NCBI GenBank assembly: GCA_026388095.1
Contig: JAPLKL010000079.1
Coordinates: forward strand, 62,001 to 126,000
Direction of reading: 5' to 3'
Origin: Elusimicrobiota bacterium
GTDB lineage: Bacteria; Elusimicrobiota; Elusimicrobia; UBA1565; UBA9628
Length of the DNA stretch: 64,000 bases
Shown here: positions 19,366 to 26,739 of the stretch, piece after piece
Layout: each line of letters begins with the position of its first letter
How positions within the stretch are numbered: the stretch's first letter is position 1
The notes under the pieces: generated by a model
Seen by the model: the letters and a program-made list of their open reading frames with translations, nothing else
Databases searched by the model: none
Told to the model about the DNA's origin: nothing
Made by a program: the position numbers and the translations under genes

Positions 19366-20628
19366 ATGCGCTACCTCATAGTCAACTCCTCACAGCTCCT
19401 CACCATGGCCGGCCCGGACCGCGCGCGCCACGGCCAGGAGATGCGATCCGTCGGCCTCGTGCGGGAAGGCGCCGTCCTCATCGAAGACGGCAAGATACTC
19501 GCCGCCGGCCTGCGCGACCTCGTCCAGGCCCATGAGCTCGCTTCCACGGCCCGCCTCCTCGACGCCGGCGGCAAAGTCGTCCTCCCCGGCTTCGTGGACA
19601 GCCACACCCACCCCGTCTTCGCCGGACCTCGTCTGAAAGACTTCGAATCGCGCCTCAAAGGCAAGACCTACGCGGACATCGCGGCGGACGGCGGCGGCAT
19701 CCTGTCCACGGTCAATGGCGTGCGCGGCGCCAGCTTGAACTCCCTCATAGAGGGCCTCCGCCGCCGGGCCGCGCACTTCCTGGAGTGCGGGACCACCACC
19801 ATAGAGGCCAAATCCGGCTACGGCCTCGACCTCGCCAACGAACTCAAGATGCTCCGGGCCATCAAGGCGGTCCACTCAGCCGGCCCCCTTGAGCTCGTCG
19901 CCACCTTCCTCGGCGCCCACGCCATCCCCGGCGAGATGAAGCACGACCGCGAAGGCTACATCAGGCGCGTGTGCGAGGAGATGCTGCCCGCTGTCGCCCA
20001 GGAGAAGCTGGCGACCTTCGTGGACGCCTTCTGTGAGCAAGGCTACTTCAGCGTCGAGGAGACCCGGCGCATATTCGCAGCGGCGGCCAAGGCGGGTCTC
20101 AAACCCAAGATCCACTCTGAGCAGCTCAGCCGCAGCGCCAGCCTCCCCATGGCGCTCAAAGCCGGGGCGGTCTCCGCCGACCACCTGGACTGCATCGACG
20201 ACTCGGACCTCCCCCTGCTCTGCAAAGCCGGCACCGTGGCTGCCCTCGTCCCGGGCTCCAACTACTTCCTCAACAAGCCCTATCCCCCGGCCCGCCGCCT
20301 CATAGACGCGGGCGCGGCCGTGGCCCTGGCCACCGACTTCAACCCCGGCTCCTGCCCCTGCTGGGACATGCGCATGATCATGTCCATCGCCTGCACACAG
20401 ATGAGGATGACCCCGGAAGAGTCCTTGGTCGCCGCCACCATCAACGGCGCCGCGGCCCTCGGCCTGGAGAAGAGCCACGGCAGCGTCGAGCCCGGAAAGG
20501 TCGCGGACCTCGTCTGCTGCGAAGCCGAGGACTACAGGGAGCTGCCTTATTATTTCGGCGCCCCTCAGGTCGCCTGGACCATGAAGCGCGGCGTCATGGT
20601 CCATTCCCGGCGCGAGTATAGGCTATAA
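19366..20628 (+). CDS. hutI: Imidazolonepropionase
   Basis: A 420-residue amidohydrolase that opens imidazolonepropionate to formiminoglutamate. Metal ligands appear in the order expected: VDSHTHPVFAG, then the imidazolone-binding loop GGGILSTV, GYGLDL, FLGAHAIP, the KIHSEQLS His, the SADHLD His and the metal Asp in ALATDFNPGSCP. Start at the ATG 19366 gives the family's usual N-terminus and follows a TATAAT; longer in-frame versions would start upstream of the promoter. It forms the histidine pathway with hutU and the FTCD fusion. Confidence 0.94.
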   Translation: MRYLIVNSSQLLTMAGPDRARHGQEMRSVGLVREGAVLIEDGKILAAGLRDLVQAHELASTARLLDAGGKVVLPGFVDSHTHPVFAGPRLKDFESRLKGKTYADIAADGGGILSTVNGVRGASLNSLIEGLRRRAAHFLECGTTTIEAKSGYGLDLANELKMLRAIKAVHSAGPLELVATFLGAHAIPGEMKHDREGYIRRVCEEMLPAVAQEKLATFVDAFCEQGYFSVEETRRIFAAAAKAGLKPKIHSEQLSRSASLPMALKAGAVSADHLDCIDDSDLPLLCKAGTVAALVPGSNYFLNKPYPPARRLIDAGAAVALATDFNPGSCPCWDMRMIMSIACTQMRMTPEESLVAATINGAAALGLEKSHGSVEPGKVADLVCCEAEDYRELPYYFGAPQVAWTMKRGVMVHSRREYRL

Positions 20629-20629
20629 T
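20624..20629 (+). promoter_or_regulatory. -10 element overlapping the hutI stop
   Basis: TATAAT spans the hutI stop codon and lies 10 bases before the receiver-protein ATG. AGGAG lies between, so either mode of initiation is possible. Confidence 0.45.
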
Positions 20630-20639
20630 AGGAGCGCTT

Positions 20640-21017
20640 ATGGCCCTGCGCTTCATAATCGTCGAGGACAACCTCCTCACGCGCGAGATGATCAAGGACA
20701 TGCTCGATCTCCTCGGCCACCAGGTCGTGGCCGAGACCGACGACTTGGCCGGCACCTTGGCGGCCTATCGACAGCATAAGCCCGACGGCCTCACCATCGA
20801 CCTCTCCTTGCCCAAGGAAGACGGCCTCACCATCTTGAAGGCCCTGCGCAAGGCCGATCCCAAGGTGCGCGCCATCATCGTCTCAGGCAACAGCCAAGCC
20901 CGCATCAGGGAGGAAGTGATCAAGGCCGGCGCCGTGGACCTCCTCCCCAAGCCCATCGAGCTCGATTCCTTGCGCAAGGTCCTGGGCCAGGTGGCCCCCA
21001 ATGCAGATAACGCCTGA
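20640..21017 (+). CDS. CheY-like response regulator receiver protein
   Basis: A 125-residue stand-alone receiver domain. The acidic pocket is VEDN near residue 8, the phospho-acceptor Asp is in LTIDLSLPKEDG near 55, the Thr/Ser is in IIVSGNS, and the conserved Lys in LLPKPIEL near 107. It has no output domain, so it acts by protein interaction as CheY does. It overlaps the CheC-like gene by 17 bases, suggesting a paired receiver and phosphatase. Confidence 0.9.
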   Translation: MALRFIIVEDNLLTREMIKDMLDLLGHQVVAETDDLAGTLAAYRQHKPDGLTIDLSLPKEDGLTILKALRKADPKVRAIIVSGNSQARIREEVIKAGAVDLLPKPIELDSLRKVLGQVAPNADNA

Positions 21018-21588
21018 AGATCAGAAGGCCATCCTCGGGCTTCTGGAAAGCGGCATCGGGGCCAGCACGTCCAAGCTTGCCGCCATATCCCGGACCCAGT
21101 GGGCCATCAAGGCCACCGCGCTCAAGGCCTACGCCACGGCCGAGGACTTCGCGGAATTGGGCCAGCCCAGCCAGCACTACTACGGCGCCTACTGCTCCTC
21201 GCCCGGCCGCGTGTTCCTGTCCTATTTCACCTCGCTCTCCTCCGGCCTGATGACCCAGGCTTTTCTGGCCAGCCGCCGCCGCGGCGTGGAGGCGACCCCC
21301 CAGATGCAGGATGTCGCGGTCGCCGAAGTCTCCAACATCGTCATCAACGCCATCGCCGCCGCCTTGGCCGACCGCTGCGGCATGGCCTTCATCCTCTCCG
21401 CGCCCACGAGCGTGCGCGGCACGCGCGCGGAGATCATCAAGGCCGCTTTCGGAGCGTTGCAGCCCGTGGGCAAGATCTTCAGCGTCACCATCAGCCTCAC
21501 CTCCCAGGACATCGCGGCCGACTGCACCTTGATGATGATGCTCGACGACCTCATCGTCAACTTCATCCTGAACGCCCTGGGCAGGTAA
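21001..21588 (+). CDS. CheC/CheX-like phosphatase domain protein
   Basis: A 195-residue protein. The segment QDVAVAEVSNIVINAIAAAL (about residues 102-121) carries the E-x2-N signature that CheC, CheX and FliY use to dephosphorylate CheY-P. Only one such motif is evident. The beta-rich C-terminus (FSVTISLTSQD..CTLMMMLDD) fits the same fold. No other chemotaxis or flagellar genes are in the window, so this receiver/phosphatase pair may serve a non-flagellar pathway. Assignment rests on a short motif plus context. Confidence 0.65.
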   Translation: MQITPEDQKAILGLLESGIGASTSKLAAISRTQWAIKATALKAYATAEDFAELGQPSQHYYGAYCSSPGRVFLSYFTSLSSGLMTQAFLASRRRGVEATPQMQDVAVAEVSNIVINAIAAALADRCGMAFILSAPTSVRGTRAEIIKAAFGALQPVGKIFSVTISLTSQDIAADCTLMMMLDDLIVNFILNALGR

Positions 21589-21597
21589 GAGGGGCGG

Positions 21598-22338
21598 ATG
21601 GCTCCCAAGATCCTGCTCTTCGACATCGACGGCACCCTGGTCCGGGCCGGGGGCGCGGGCCGCAAGGCCCTCAACGAGGCGACCTCCACGCTCTACGGCA
21701 AGGAGCGTGTGTGCAGCGAGTTCTCCTTGGCTGGACGCACGGACCTCTGGAACTTCGCCACCGCCTATCGCCTAGCCACCGGCCGCCGGCCCACCAAGGC
21801 CGCCGTGGCCCGGCTCTACCGCGAGTACCTGCGCCTCCTGCCCCGCTACGTGCGCCGGGCGACGCGGGAGAAGACCTACATACTGCCCCCCGGCATCAAG
21901 ACCCTCCTCAAACGCCTTCGGCGAGAGCCGGGCGTGCTTCTGGGCCTGGGCACCGGGAATCTCGAACAGGGAGCGCGCATCAAGCTCGGCCCTTCCGGCT
22001 TCAACGGCTACTTCCGTTTCGGCGGCTTCGGCTCGGACTCCTTCCATCGCGACCTCATCTTGAAGAAGGCCGTGCGCCGGGCGGCTTGTCACGCGGGGGG
22101 ACGCGTCCAGCGTCAGGACGTGTTCGTGATCGGGGACACCCCTTTCGACGTGGCCGCCGGCCGCAAGGCCGGCTACAAGACCGTGGCCGTGGGCACGGGA
22201 TTCTCGTCCTGGGCGGAGCTCAAGCGCTCGCGGCCGGACCATCTGGCGCGCGATTTCCGGGGGGTGGACAAATGGCTGAAATGGTTCGGGATGAGCAGCT
22301 CACGGCAGGCCAGGCGGCGGAACTCGCGGGCCGCATAG
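21598..22338 (+). CDS. HAD-superfamily hydrolase (phosphoglycolate-phosphatase-like)
   Basis: A 246-residue HAD hydrolase. Motif I LLFDIDGTLVRAGGAG contains the nucleophile and acid Asp pair, motif II is in LGLGTGN, motif III Lys is in LKKAVRR, and motif IV is VIGDTPFDVAAGRKAG. A helical cap between motifs I and II places it in the Gph/beta-phosphoglucomutase group. Substrate is unknown. It begins 10 bases after the CheC-like gene, and its 3' end overlaps the aldehyde dehydrogenase start by 67 bases. Confidence 0.85.
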   Translation: MAPKILLFDIDGTLVRAGGAGRKALNEATSTLYGKERVCSEFSLAGRTDLWNFATAYRLATGRRPTKAAVARLYREYLRLLPRYVRRATREKTYILPPGIKTLLKRLRREPGVLLGLGTGNLEQGARIKLGPSGFNGYFRFGGFGSDSFHRDLILKKAVRRAACHAGGRVQRQDVFVIGDTPFDVAAGRKAGYKTVAVGTGFSSWAELKRSRPDHLARDFRGVDKWLKWFGMSSSRQARRRNSRAA

Positions 22339-23612
22339 CCGCGGCCTCGGCCAAGACCGCGGCCCTGCCCGCGCATGAGCGCGCGAGAATCCTCACGCGC
22401 ATCTCCGAGGGTCTGGCCGAACGCGCCGAGGAATTCGCCCGGCTCATCACCGAAGAGGTCAAGAAGCCCATCAAGGACTCGCGGCGAGAGGTGGCGCGCG
22501 CGGTCTTCACCTTCCGCTGGGCCGGGCAGGAAGCGCTGCGCCTGGGCGGGGAGGTCATGCCCCTGGACCTGGAGCCCGGCTCGGAGGGCCGCCTGGCCTT
22601 GACCCGCCGTTTCGCGCGCGGGCCGGCGCTGCTCATATCGCCTTTCAACTTCCCCTTGAACCTGGTGGCGCACAAGGTGGCGCCCGCCATAGCGTTGGGG
22701 GCGCCCTACGTGCACAAGCCGGCCTCCTGCGCCCGGCGCGTGGCCGAAGCGCTGGGCCGCCTGGTCGTCGCATCCGGCTGGCCGGCCGAGGCCATGGCCG
22801 TGGTCAAGGTCGGCGGCGAGGCGGCCGAGGCTTTGGTCAAGGACGATCGTTTCGGCGTGCTGTCCTTCACGGGCAGCGGAGCCGTGGGCTGGAGGCTCAA
22901 GTCCTTGGCCGGAAGGAAGGCGGTCCTGCTGGAGCTGGGCGGCAACGCGGGCGTGTTCGTGGGCGGGGACGCGGACCTGGAGCTGGCCGCGGCGCGCTGC
23001 GCCTGGGGCGGCAACGTCTACGCGGGCCAAGTCTGCATCAAGGTCCAGCGCATCTTCGTGCTGGACAAGGTCTACGCCGAGTTCAAGGCGCGCTTGCTCG
23101 ATAAAGTCTCGGAGCTCAAGCTGGGAGCTCCGGCGGACGAGAAGACCGACGTGGGGCCGCTCATCACGGAGGCCGAGGCCAAGCGCGTGGAGTCCTGGGT
23201 CAAGGAAGCGGTCTCGGCCGGGGCCGCGGTGCTCTGCGGCGGCAAGAGGAATGCCGACTGGTTCGAGCCGACCGTCCTGGAAGGCGTGCCTGAGCACTGC
23301 CGGGTGAGCTGCGAGGAGGTCTTCGGCCCCGTGACCAGCGTGGCCGCGGTGCCCTCGGCGGACGAGGGACTACGGCGCATGGCCGAGACCCGCTACGGCC
23401 TGCAAGCCGGGCTTTTCACCAAGGACCTGGGCACGATCATGCGCTTCTGGGAGCGGCTGCCCGTGGGCGGCATCATCGTCAACGATGTCCCGACTTTCCG
23501 CTCCGACGCCATGCCCTACGGAGGGACCAAGGACTCCGGCATCGGCCGCGAGGGACTGCGCTTCTCCATCGAGGAGTTCTCCGAGCTGCGGACCTTGGTG
23601 CTGAGGCCTTAA
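22272..23612 (+). CDS. NAD(P)-dependent aldehyde dehydrogenase
   Basis: A 446-residue ALDH, slightly shorter than the usual 480-500. Visible are the oxyanion Asn in ISPFNFPLNLV, cofactor Lys in PYVHKPAS, SFTGSGAVG of the Rossmann fold, catalytic Glu in LLELGGNAG, catalytic Cys in YAGQVCIKVQRI, and EEVFGPVTSV. It oxidises an aldehyde to the acid; the motif pattern resembles the glyceraldehyde-3-phosphate/lactaldehyde dehydrogenase branch. The ATG at 22272 (or 22281) lies inside the HAD gene and has GGGGTGG upstream. The 67-base overlap is unusual but needed to include the N-terminal helices. Confidence 0.88.
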   Translation: MAEMVRDEQLTAGQAAELAGRIAAASAKTAALPAHERARILTRISEGLAERAEEFARLITEEVKKPIKDSRREVARAVFTFRWAGQEALRLGGEVMPLDLEPGSEGRLALTRRFARGPALLISPFNFPLNLVAHKVAPAIALGAPYVHKPASCARRVAEALGRLVVASGWPAEAMAVVKVGGEAAEALVKDDRFGVLSFTGSGAVGWRLKSLAGRKAVLLELGGNAGVFVGGDADLELAAARCAWGGNVYAGQVCIKVQRIFVLDKVYAEFKARLLDKVSELKLGAPADEKTDVGPLITEAEAKRVESWVKEAVSAGAAVLCGGKRNADWFEPTVLEGVPEHCRVSCEEVFGPVTSVAAVPSADEGLRRMAETRYGLQAGLFTKDLGTIMRFWERLPVGGIIVNDVPTFRSDAMPYGGTKDSGIGREGLRFSIEEFSELRTLVLRP

Positions 23613-23622
23613 GGGGGATATC

Positions 23623-24129
23623 ATGAAGAAAGCATCGATCGGGCTGCTCGGCGGGGCGTTGGTCCTCCTGGGCTGGCTGGCCGCTGGATGGGCGCAGGAG
23701 GGGCCGGGCGGGGGAATGCTCTATCTGCGGACCCCGGAGGAGAGGCTGGCTAGGCTCGATGGAGTCCTCCACATGAGCCTGGCGCAGAGGGCTGCGGCCC
23801 TGCGCGTCTTGAGGCGGGTGGACGCGACGGTGCGGGCCGCGGTCAAAGGCGGAGACGACAAGATCCGCGCGCTCCTTGACCAGGAGCGGCAGGTGCAGTT
23901 CGACGAGGTCAAGTCCGACACGGAAGTGGCCCCGGCTTCCATGGGCGGACGCGGGAATTTCCGGCCCCTGCAGCAGCAGATGCAGGGACAAGGGGGCGGC
24001 CAGGGCGGGCAGGGGGGCGGGATGCAGGGCGGACAGGGGATGGGCGGCATGTCCGGCCAAGGCGGCGGACAGCAGGGCGGCCCTGGTGGTCAGCAGGGCC
24101 GGCGCATGGGGCCGGGCGGCCGGCGCTAG
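23623..24129 (+). CDS. Secreted Gly/Gln-rich protein
   Basis: A 168-residue exported protein with a clear signal peptide (residues 1-24, ending GWAQE). A helical mid-section (about 38-95, with LDGVLHMSLAQRAAALRVLR) resembles Spy/CpxP-like periplasmic helices. The last 60 residues are almost only Gly, Gln, Met and Arg (GQGGGQGGQGGGMQGGQG). Such tails are disordered; metal or polymer binding is possible but unproven. The start has AAGGGGG upstream. I do not recognise a named family. Confidence 0.7.
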   Translation: MKKASIGLLGGALVLLGWLAAGWAQEGPGGGMLYLRTPEERLARLDGVLHMSLAQRAAALRVLRRVDATVRAAVKGGDDKIRALLDQERQVQFDEVKSDTEVAPASMGGRGNFRPLQQQMQGQGGGQGGQGGGMQGGQGMGGMSGQGGGQQGGPGGQQGRRMGPGGRR

Positions 24130-24199
24130 GCTTCCCCTGGCACCCTATCTTTGAATTCGATATCCTATCTCCTCTCATAGAGTTCTGACGGAGGCCCCA

Positions 24200-25762
24200 A
24201 TGGCACAACAGACCGAGAAGCAGAAGCCGGCCGCGGCGGAGGCTGGCATCACCACCCGCGCCCAGGACTACGGGCAGTGGTACCTCGACGTCATCAAGCG
24301 CGCCCAACTCGCCGAGCACTCGGCCGTGCGCGGCTGCATGGTCATCCGGCCCCATGGCTACGCCATCTGGGAGAAGCTCCAGCGCGAGCTCGACGACCGC
24401 TTCAAGTTCACGGGCCACCAGAACGCCTACTTTCCCATGTTCATCCCCCTTTCCTTGATGGCCAAGGAGGAGGCGCATGCGGCGGGCTTCGCCAAGGAAT
24501 GCGCGGTGGTCACCCACTACCGCCTAAAATCCGTCAATGGGAAGGTAGTTCCGGACCCCGAGTCCCAACTCGACGAACCCTTGATCGTCCGGCCCACCAG
24601 CGAGACCATCATCTGGGAGACCTTCAAGGGCTGGATCCAGAGCTACCGCGACCTGCCCTTGCTCATCAACCAGTGGTGCAACATCGTGCGCTGGGAGATG
24701 CGCACGCGGCTGTTTTTGCGCACCGCGGAGTTCCTCTGGCAGGAGGGCCACACCGCCCACGCCACCGCGGCGGAGGCCATCGAGGAGACCGAGCGCATGC
24801 TCGGCGTCTACGCCGACGTGGCCGAGAACGTCCTGGCCGTGCCGGTCATCCGCGGCCGCAAGACCGCGGGGGAGCGCTTCGCCGGGGCTCTCGACACCTA
24901 TTGCATCGAGGGTATGATGCAGGACGGCCGGGCCCTGCAGATGGGCACCAGCCACTACCTGGGCCAGAACTTCGCCAAGTCCGCGGATGTGCAGTTTTTA
25001 AACGCGGCCGGCAAGCTCGAGTACGTCTACGCCTCCTCCTGGGGCGTGTCCACGCGCCTCATCGGGGCGCTGATCATGGCGCACAGCGACGACACGGGAC
25101 TGGTCCTGCCGCCCAAGCTGGCCCCCATCCACGTGGTCATCGTTCCCATCTTCAAAAGCGACGAGGAGAAGGTCAAGGTCATGGCCGAAGCGCGCCAGAC
25201 CCTGGCCGAGCTCAAGACCCAGGGACTTTCGGTCAGGCTCGACGAGCGCGAGGGCTTCTCTCCCGGGGACAAGTTCTACGAGTGGGAGCGCAAGGGCGTT
25301 CCCCTGCGCATCGAGATCGGACCCAAGGACCTGGAGAAAGGGACCTTGTGCCTGGTGCGGCGCTTCATCAAGGACCTGCCCGGCGAGGCCGACGGGGCCC
25401 GGCGCAAGCGCGCCAAGAGCTTCCTGCCCCGCGCCGAGGCCATCGCTTCGGTCAAGCCCACCCTGGACGGCATGCAAAAGGAACTCCTGGAGCGCGCCCG
25501 CTCCTTCCGGGACAGCCGCACCCGCGTCATCGACACCCTCGCGGAGTTCGAGAAGTTCTTCAAGGACGAGGGCGGGGGCTTCGCTTGGGTGCACTGGGCC
25601 GGAGAGGCCGTGCACGAGGATGAGATGGCCAAGCGCTTCGAGACCTCGATCCGCTGCATCCCGCTGGCCGAGGACATCCCGGCCGCGGCCCGGGGCTCGG
25701 GCCAGTGCATCCTCACGGGGCAGCCCTCGGCCCAGCGCGTCGTGATGGCGAAGGCCTACTGA
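24200..25762 (+). CDS. proS: Prolyl-tRNA synthetase, archaeal/eukaryotic type (ProS3)
   Basis: A 520-residue class II aminoacyl-tRNA synthetase that charges tRNA-Pro. Motif 1 region GYAIWEKLQRELDDRFK, motif 2 LRTAEFLWQEGHTAHAT, and motif 3 SWGVSTRLIGALIMAHSDD are present. The anticodon-binding domain starts at VVIVPIFKSDEE, and a C-terminal zinc-type extension ends with the Tyr-rich terminus KAY. It lacks the editing insertion of bacterial-type ProRS, as usual for this type. A GGAGG ribosome site precedes the ATG. Confidence 0.95.
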   Translation: MAQQTEKQKPAAAEAGITTRAQDYGQWYLDVIKRAQLAEHSAVRGCMVIRPHGYAIWEKLQRELDDRFKFTGHQNAYFPMFIPLSLMAKEEAHAAGFAKECAVVTHYRLKSVNGKVVPDPESQLDEPLIVRPTSETIIWETFKGWIQSYRDLPLLINQWCNIVRWEMRTRLFLRTAEFLWQEGHTAHATAAEAIEETERMLGVYADVAENVLAVPVIRGRKTAGERFAGALDTYCIEGMMQDGRALQMGTSHYLGQNFAKSADVQFLNAAGKLEYVYASSWGVSTRLIGALIMAHSDDTGLVLPPKLAPIHVVIVPIFKSDEEKVKVMAEARQTLAELKTQGLSVRLDEREGFSPGDKFYEWERKGVPLRIEIGPKDLEKGTLCLVRRFIKDLPGEADGARRKRAKSFLPRAEAIASVKPTLDGMQKELLERARSFRDSRTRVIDTLAEFEKFFKDEGGGFAWVHWAGEAVHEDEMAKRFETSIRCIPLAEDIPAAARGSGQCILTGQPSAQRVVMAKAY

Positions 25763-25780
25763 AGTTCCGTTGTTAGCCTT

Positions 25781-26194
25781 TCAGTGCAGCGGCCCGCGCA
25801 GCCGCGAGAGCGACCCCATGGACTGCACTTGCTCCCTGAACTCGACCCAGGTCGAAGCCTGGATGAGCCGGCCGGTCAGGTTGAAGATGAGGACGTAGGC
25901 GAGCACCGCCAGGGCCGTGCGGCGCTTGTGCTGGTTCTTCCGGTAGAGCTTCCAGGCGCAGACGCCGGTGTAAACGGCGCCTGCGGGCAACAGGAGATAG
26001 GAGAGCCGGGACCAGCCGGCATAGGTCACCGAGACATAGTCGCCGAGCAGAGACCAGAGCAAGCTCGAGCTGAAGGCCAGCCAGAAGGCCTTGCGCAGGA
26101 CGCCGTGATTGCCGTGGCGATGATGCCAGCGTACGCATTCTATGCCCAGCAAGGGCACGCAGGCCAGCGGCACCAGAAACAGCAATATGATCAT
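25781..26194 (-). CDS. Small integral membrane protein, tandem paralogue 1
   Basis: A 137-residue protein with four predicted membrane helices, beginning MIILLFLVPLACVPLLGI. It shares LRKAFWLAFSSSLLWSLLGDY and SYLLLPAG with the neighbour at 26240-26644 (LRKAFWFAFSGSVFWALLGAY, SYLLLLGG). The two are therefore tandem duplicates. Family and function are unknown. A TATAAT lies 10 bases before the ATG, implying a near-leaderless message. Confidence 0.72.
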   Translation of the reverse strand: MIILLFLVPLACVPLLGIECVRWHHRHGNHGVLRKAFWLAFSSSLLWSLLGDYVSVTYAGWSRLSYLLLPAGAVYTGVCAWKLYRKNQHKRRTALAVLAYVLIFNLTGRLIQASTWVEFREQVQSMGSLSRLRGPLH

Positions 26195-26204
26195 GGCTCG
26201 CTCA

Positions 26205-26210
26205 ATTATA
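26205..26210 (-). promoter_or_regulatory. -10 element of tandem paralogue 1
   Basis: Minus-strand TATAAT, 10 bases upstream of the ATG at 26194. Confidence 0.5.
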
Positions 26211-26239
26211 CAACGGCTGGGGAGCGCCTGGGGAAAAAA

Positions 26240-26644
26240 TCAGTGCAGGCTGCGGAGCAAGGAGAATCCACGGGACCCGACGGCCTTCCCGTTGATGTCG
26301 CTCCAAGTCGAACCCGGCACCAGCCATTGGGTGAGCAGGAAGACCGCGGCGAAGGTCAGCAGGGCCAACTCCGCCTTGAGCTTGCGGAAATGGTCACGGG
26401 TGACCAGGAACATGCAGGCCGCGGACAGGCTGGAGCCTCCCAGCAGGAGGAGATAGGAGAACCAGGTCCAGGCCGGCAGCAGAGTGCTCAGATAGGCGCC
26501 CAGCAGGGCCCAGAACACGCTCCCCGAGAAGGCGAACCAGAAGGCCTTGCGCAGGCAGTTGCGCTCCCCGGTGGATACGAACCAGTGGATGGGCACCAAG
26601 CTCAGAAAGGGCACCAAGGCCAGGATAAGCAGGATGGGTACCAT
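26240..26644 (-). CDS. Small integral membrane protein, tandem paralogue 2
   Basis: A 134-residue, four-helix membrane protein starting MVPILLILALVPFLSLVPI, paralogous to the adjacent 25781-26194 gene. The ATG at 26644 is chosen because an in-frame ATG six codons upstream overlaps a TATAAT and so would not be transcribed from it. GAGAGGCGG lies just before the chosen start. No recognisable domain. Confidence 0.7.
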   Translation of the reverse strand: MVPILLILALVPFLSLVPIHWFVSTGERNCLRKAFWFAFSGSVFWALLGAYLSTLLPAWTWFSYLLLLGGSSLSAACMFLVTRDHFRKLKAELALLTFAAVFLLTQWLVPGSTWSDINGKAVGSRGFSLLRSLH

Positions 26645-26660
26645 GACCGCCTCTCTCTTC

Positions 26661-26666
26661 ATTATA
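26661..26666 (-). promoter_or_regulatory. -10 element of tandem paralogue 2
   Basis: Minus-strand TATAAT, 16 bases before the ATG at 26644. It overlaps an alternative upstream ATG and thereby helps decide the start. Confidence 0.45.
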
Positions 26667-26703
26667 GCTCCAGAAAGTCAAAGAGGAGTCAAACCCAGTT
26701 TGG

Positions 26704-26709
26704 TATCAT
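26704..26709 (+). promoter_or_regulatory. -10 element of the FTCD gene
   Basis: TATCAT lies 30 bases before the ATG at 26740. CAAGGAGG is a good ribosome site, so this is a conventional leadered message. Confidence 0.4.
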
Positions 26710-26739
26710 ACCGATGCGAAGGACCGGCAAGGAGGCTTT

